This document shows, piece by piece, positions 63,382 through 64,000 of a stretch of 64,000 nt of DNA (the stretch's first letter is position 1; every line of letters starts with the position of its first letter). Made by a program: the position numbers and the translations under genes. The stretch spans positions 420,501 to 484,500 of the forward strand of contig NVTV01000001.1 of the NCBI GenBank assembly GCA_002401695.1, in the 5' to 3' direction. Source of the stretch: Alphaproteobacteria bacterium (GTDB taxonomy: Bacteria; Pseudomonadota; Alphaproteobacteria; Micavibrionales; Micavibrionaceae). The notes below the pieces were generated by a model. It was not told where the DNA came from. It saw nothing but the letters and a program-made list of their open reading frames with translations, and did no database searches.

Positions 63382-63398
63382 AAGATCACCATTCCCTT

Positions 63399-64000
63399 TT
63401 AAATTCTAAAGTTAATCATTTTTTTCATAACCAATACGCCGCATGTCATCCATATCGCTGAATTCATCAGCATGCCGCGCCCTTCCTCGGTCGTGAACAT
63501 CGGCTCCAGATAATCCGGATTAACCGCATATAACCCCGCCCCAACCAAAGGCGGCAATGCGCCAATAATAGATGCAGAGGCAATCGCTTCTGAAGACAAA
63601 GCCATAACTTTCCGTTTAAGACGAAAGCGCGCACGAATAACACGCGATAAATTAGTTAGAACCTCGGACAAGCTAGATCCCGTTTGTGCCTGAATAGACA
63701 AGCCAGCCGCAAACATTTTCATCTCCGGTAATGGCATGCGTTTAGTACCCTCAAGGGCAGCCTCGTGCAACGGTATACCAATTTTCTGCTTATCATAAAT
63801 AATCGACATTTCTTCGCCCACAGGGCCTTCAAATTCACGGCTAATCATCAAAACCGCTTCCCCCACCGGCATACCGGCTTGCAAAAGACGCACAACCGCA
63901 TCCAGCGCATCAGAAAATTCCTCAAGAAACTCTTTTTGACGCTTTAATATCATCTTGCGTAGAATAAATCGTGGAAAGCCCATAAACCCGACAATACCCA
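63399..64000 (-). CDS. tadB: Tad secretion platform protein TadB (C-terminal part)
   Basis: The C-terminal 200 residues of TadB; the frame continues beyond the window edge, so the ATG at 63983 is internal. The F-domain motif FSDALDAVVRLLQAGMPVGE and FAAGLSIQAQTGSSLSEVL are clear, followed by two membrane segments. TadB and TadC form the inner-membrane platform for assembling Flp-type pili, used in adhesion. Upstream genes tadA, cpaE and the rest are expected just beyond the edge. Confidence 0.9.
   Translation of the reverse strand, partial: GIVGFMGFPRFILRKMILKRQKEFLEEFSDALDAVVRLLQAGMPVGEAVLMISREFEGPVGEEMSIIYDKQKIGIPLHEAALEGTKRMPLPEMKMFAAGLSIQAQTGSSLSEVLTNLSRVIRARFRLKRKVMALSSEAIASASIIGALPPLVGAGLYAVNPDYLEPMFTTEEGRGMLMNSAIWMTCGVLVMKKMINFRI

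Overview
The window looks like a chromosome segment of an alphaproteobacterium of moderate GC. Support comes from a CpdR-type response regulator, a UPF0262 protein, a dcd-murA-hisG-infA-maf-rng gene run, a nagZ-scpA-scpB-tatABC run, an HD-type dGTPase and a Tad pilus locus. A lineage near Micavibrio is possible but cannot be proved from this sequence. Most of the window is housekeeping DNA, mixed with lineage-specific secreted, membrane and acidic proteins.

Layout. 1-14.9 kb is core: partial mdh, zapE, tatABC, scpAB, nagZ, a SPOR protein, dgt, erpA, a PfkB kinase, exonuclease III and a DUF983 protein. 15.0-28.0 kb is an integrated element in the 3' end of tRNA-Tyr. It is bounded by a 15-bp direct repeat and has the backbone of a P4-like satellite: tyrosine integrase, AlpA regulator and primase-helicase, plus a structured non-coding region. 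28-31 kb is a degraded accessory zone between tRNA-Tyr and tRNA-Thr, holding fragments of a serine recombinase and of a DUF2569-like protein. 31-38.6 kb is core (dcd, murA, hisG, UPF0262, infA, maf, rng). 38.6-48 kb is rich in lineage-specific genes: a HExxH-containing acidic protein with a duplicated module, a TPR-methyltransferase, a degenerate zincin-like protein, a CDF metal transporter and an adhesin-like fragment. 48-60 kb holds glpKD, a YjbH-like outer-membrane protein, an RluD-type synthase, a glycosyltransferase, cpdR, tRNA-Val and a SulP transporter. 60-64 kb is part of a Tad/Flp pilus locus.

The main candidate for something new is the cargo of the tRNA-Tyr element, three genes in one direction at 15417-22040. 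The first is a nuclease-STAND protein: an N-terminal Cap4/DUF4297-like PD-(D/E)XK domain, an NB-ARC-type NTPase, a helical C-terminal part and a terminal SEC-C zinc motif. The second is a large N6-adenine DNA methyltransferase. The third is a small PD-(D/E)XK protein beginning 3 nt after it. Together they suggest a defence module combining modification, restriction and a STAND effector or sensor. Behind it lie a run of hairpins ending in a terminator, which may be a regulatory RNA, and a gene broken by one in-frame stop codon. Matching GTACCCC-N4-CATACCCC motifs near both element ends are probable integrase or excisionase arm sites.
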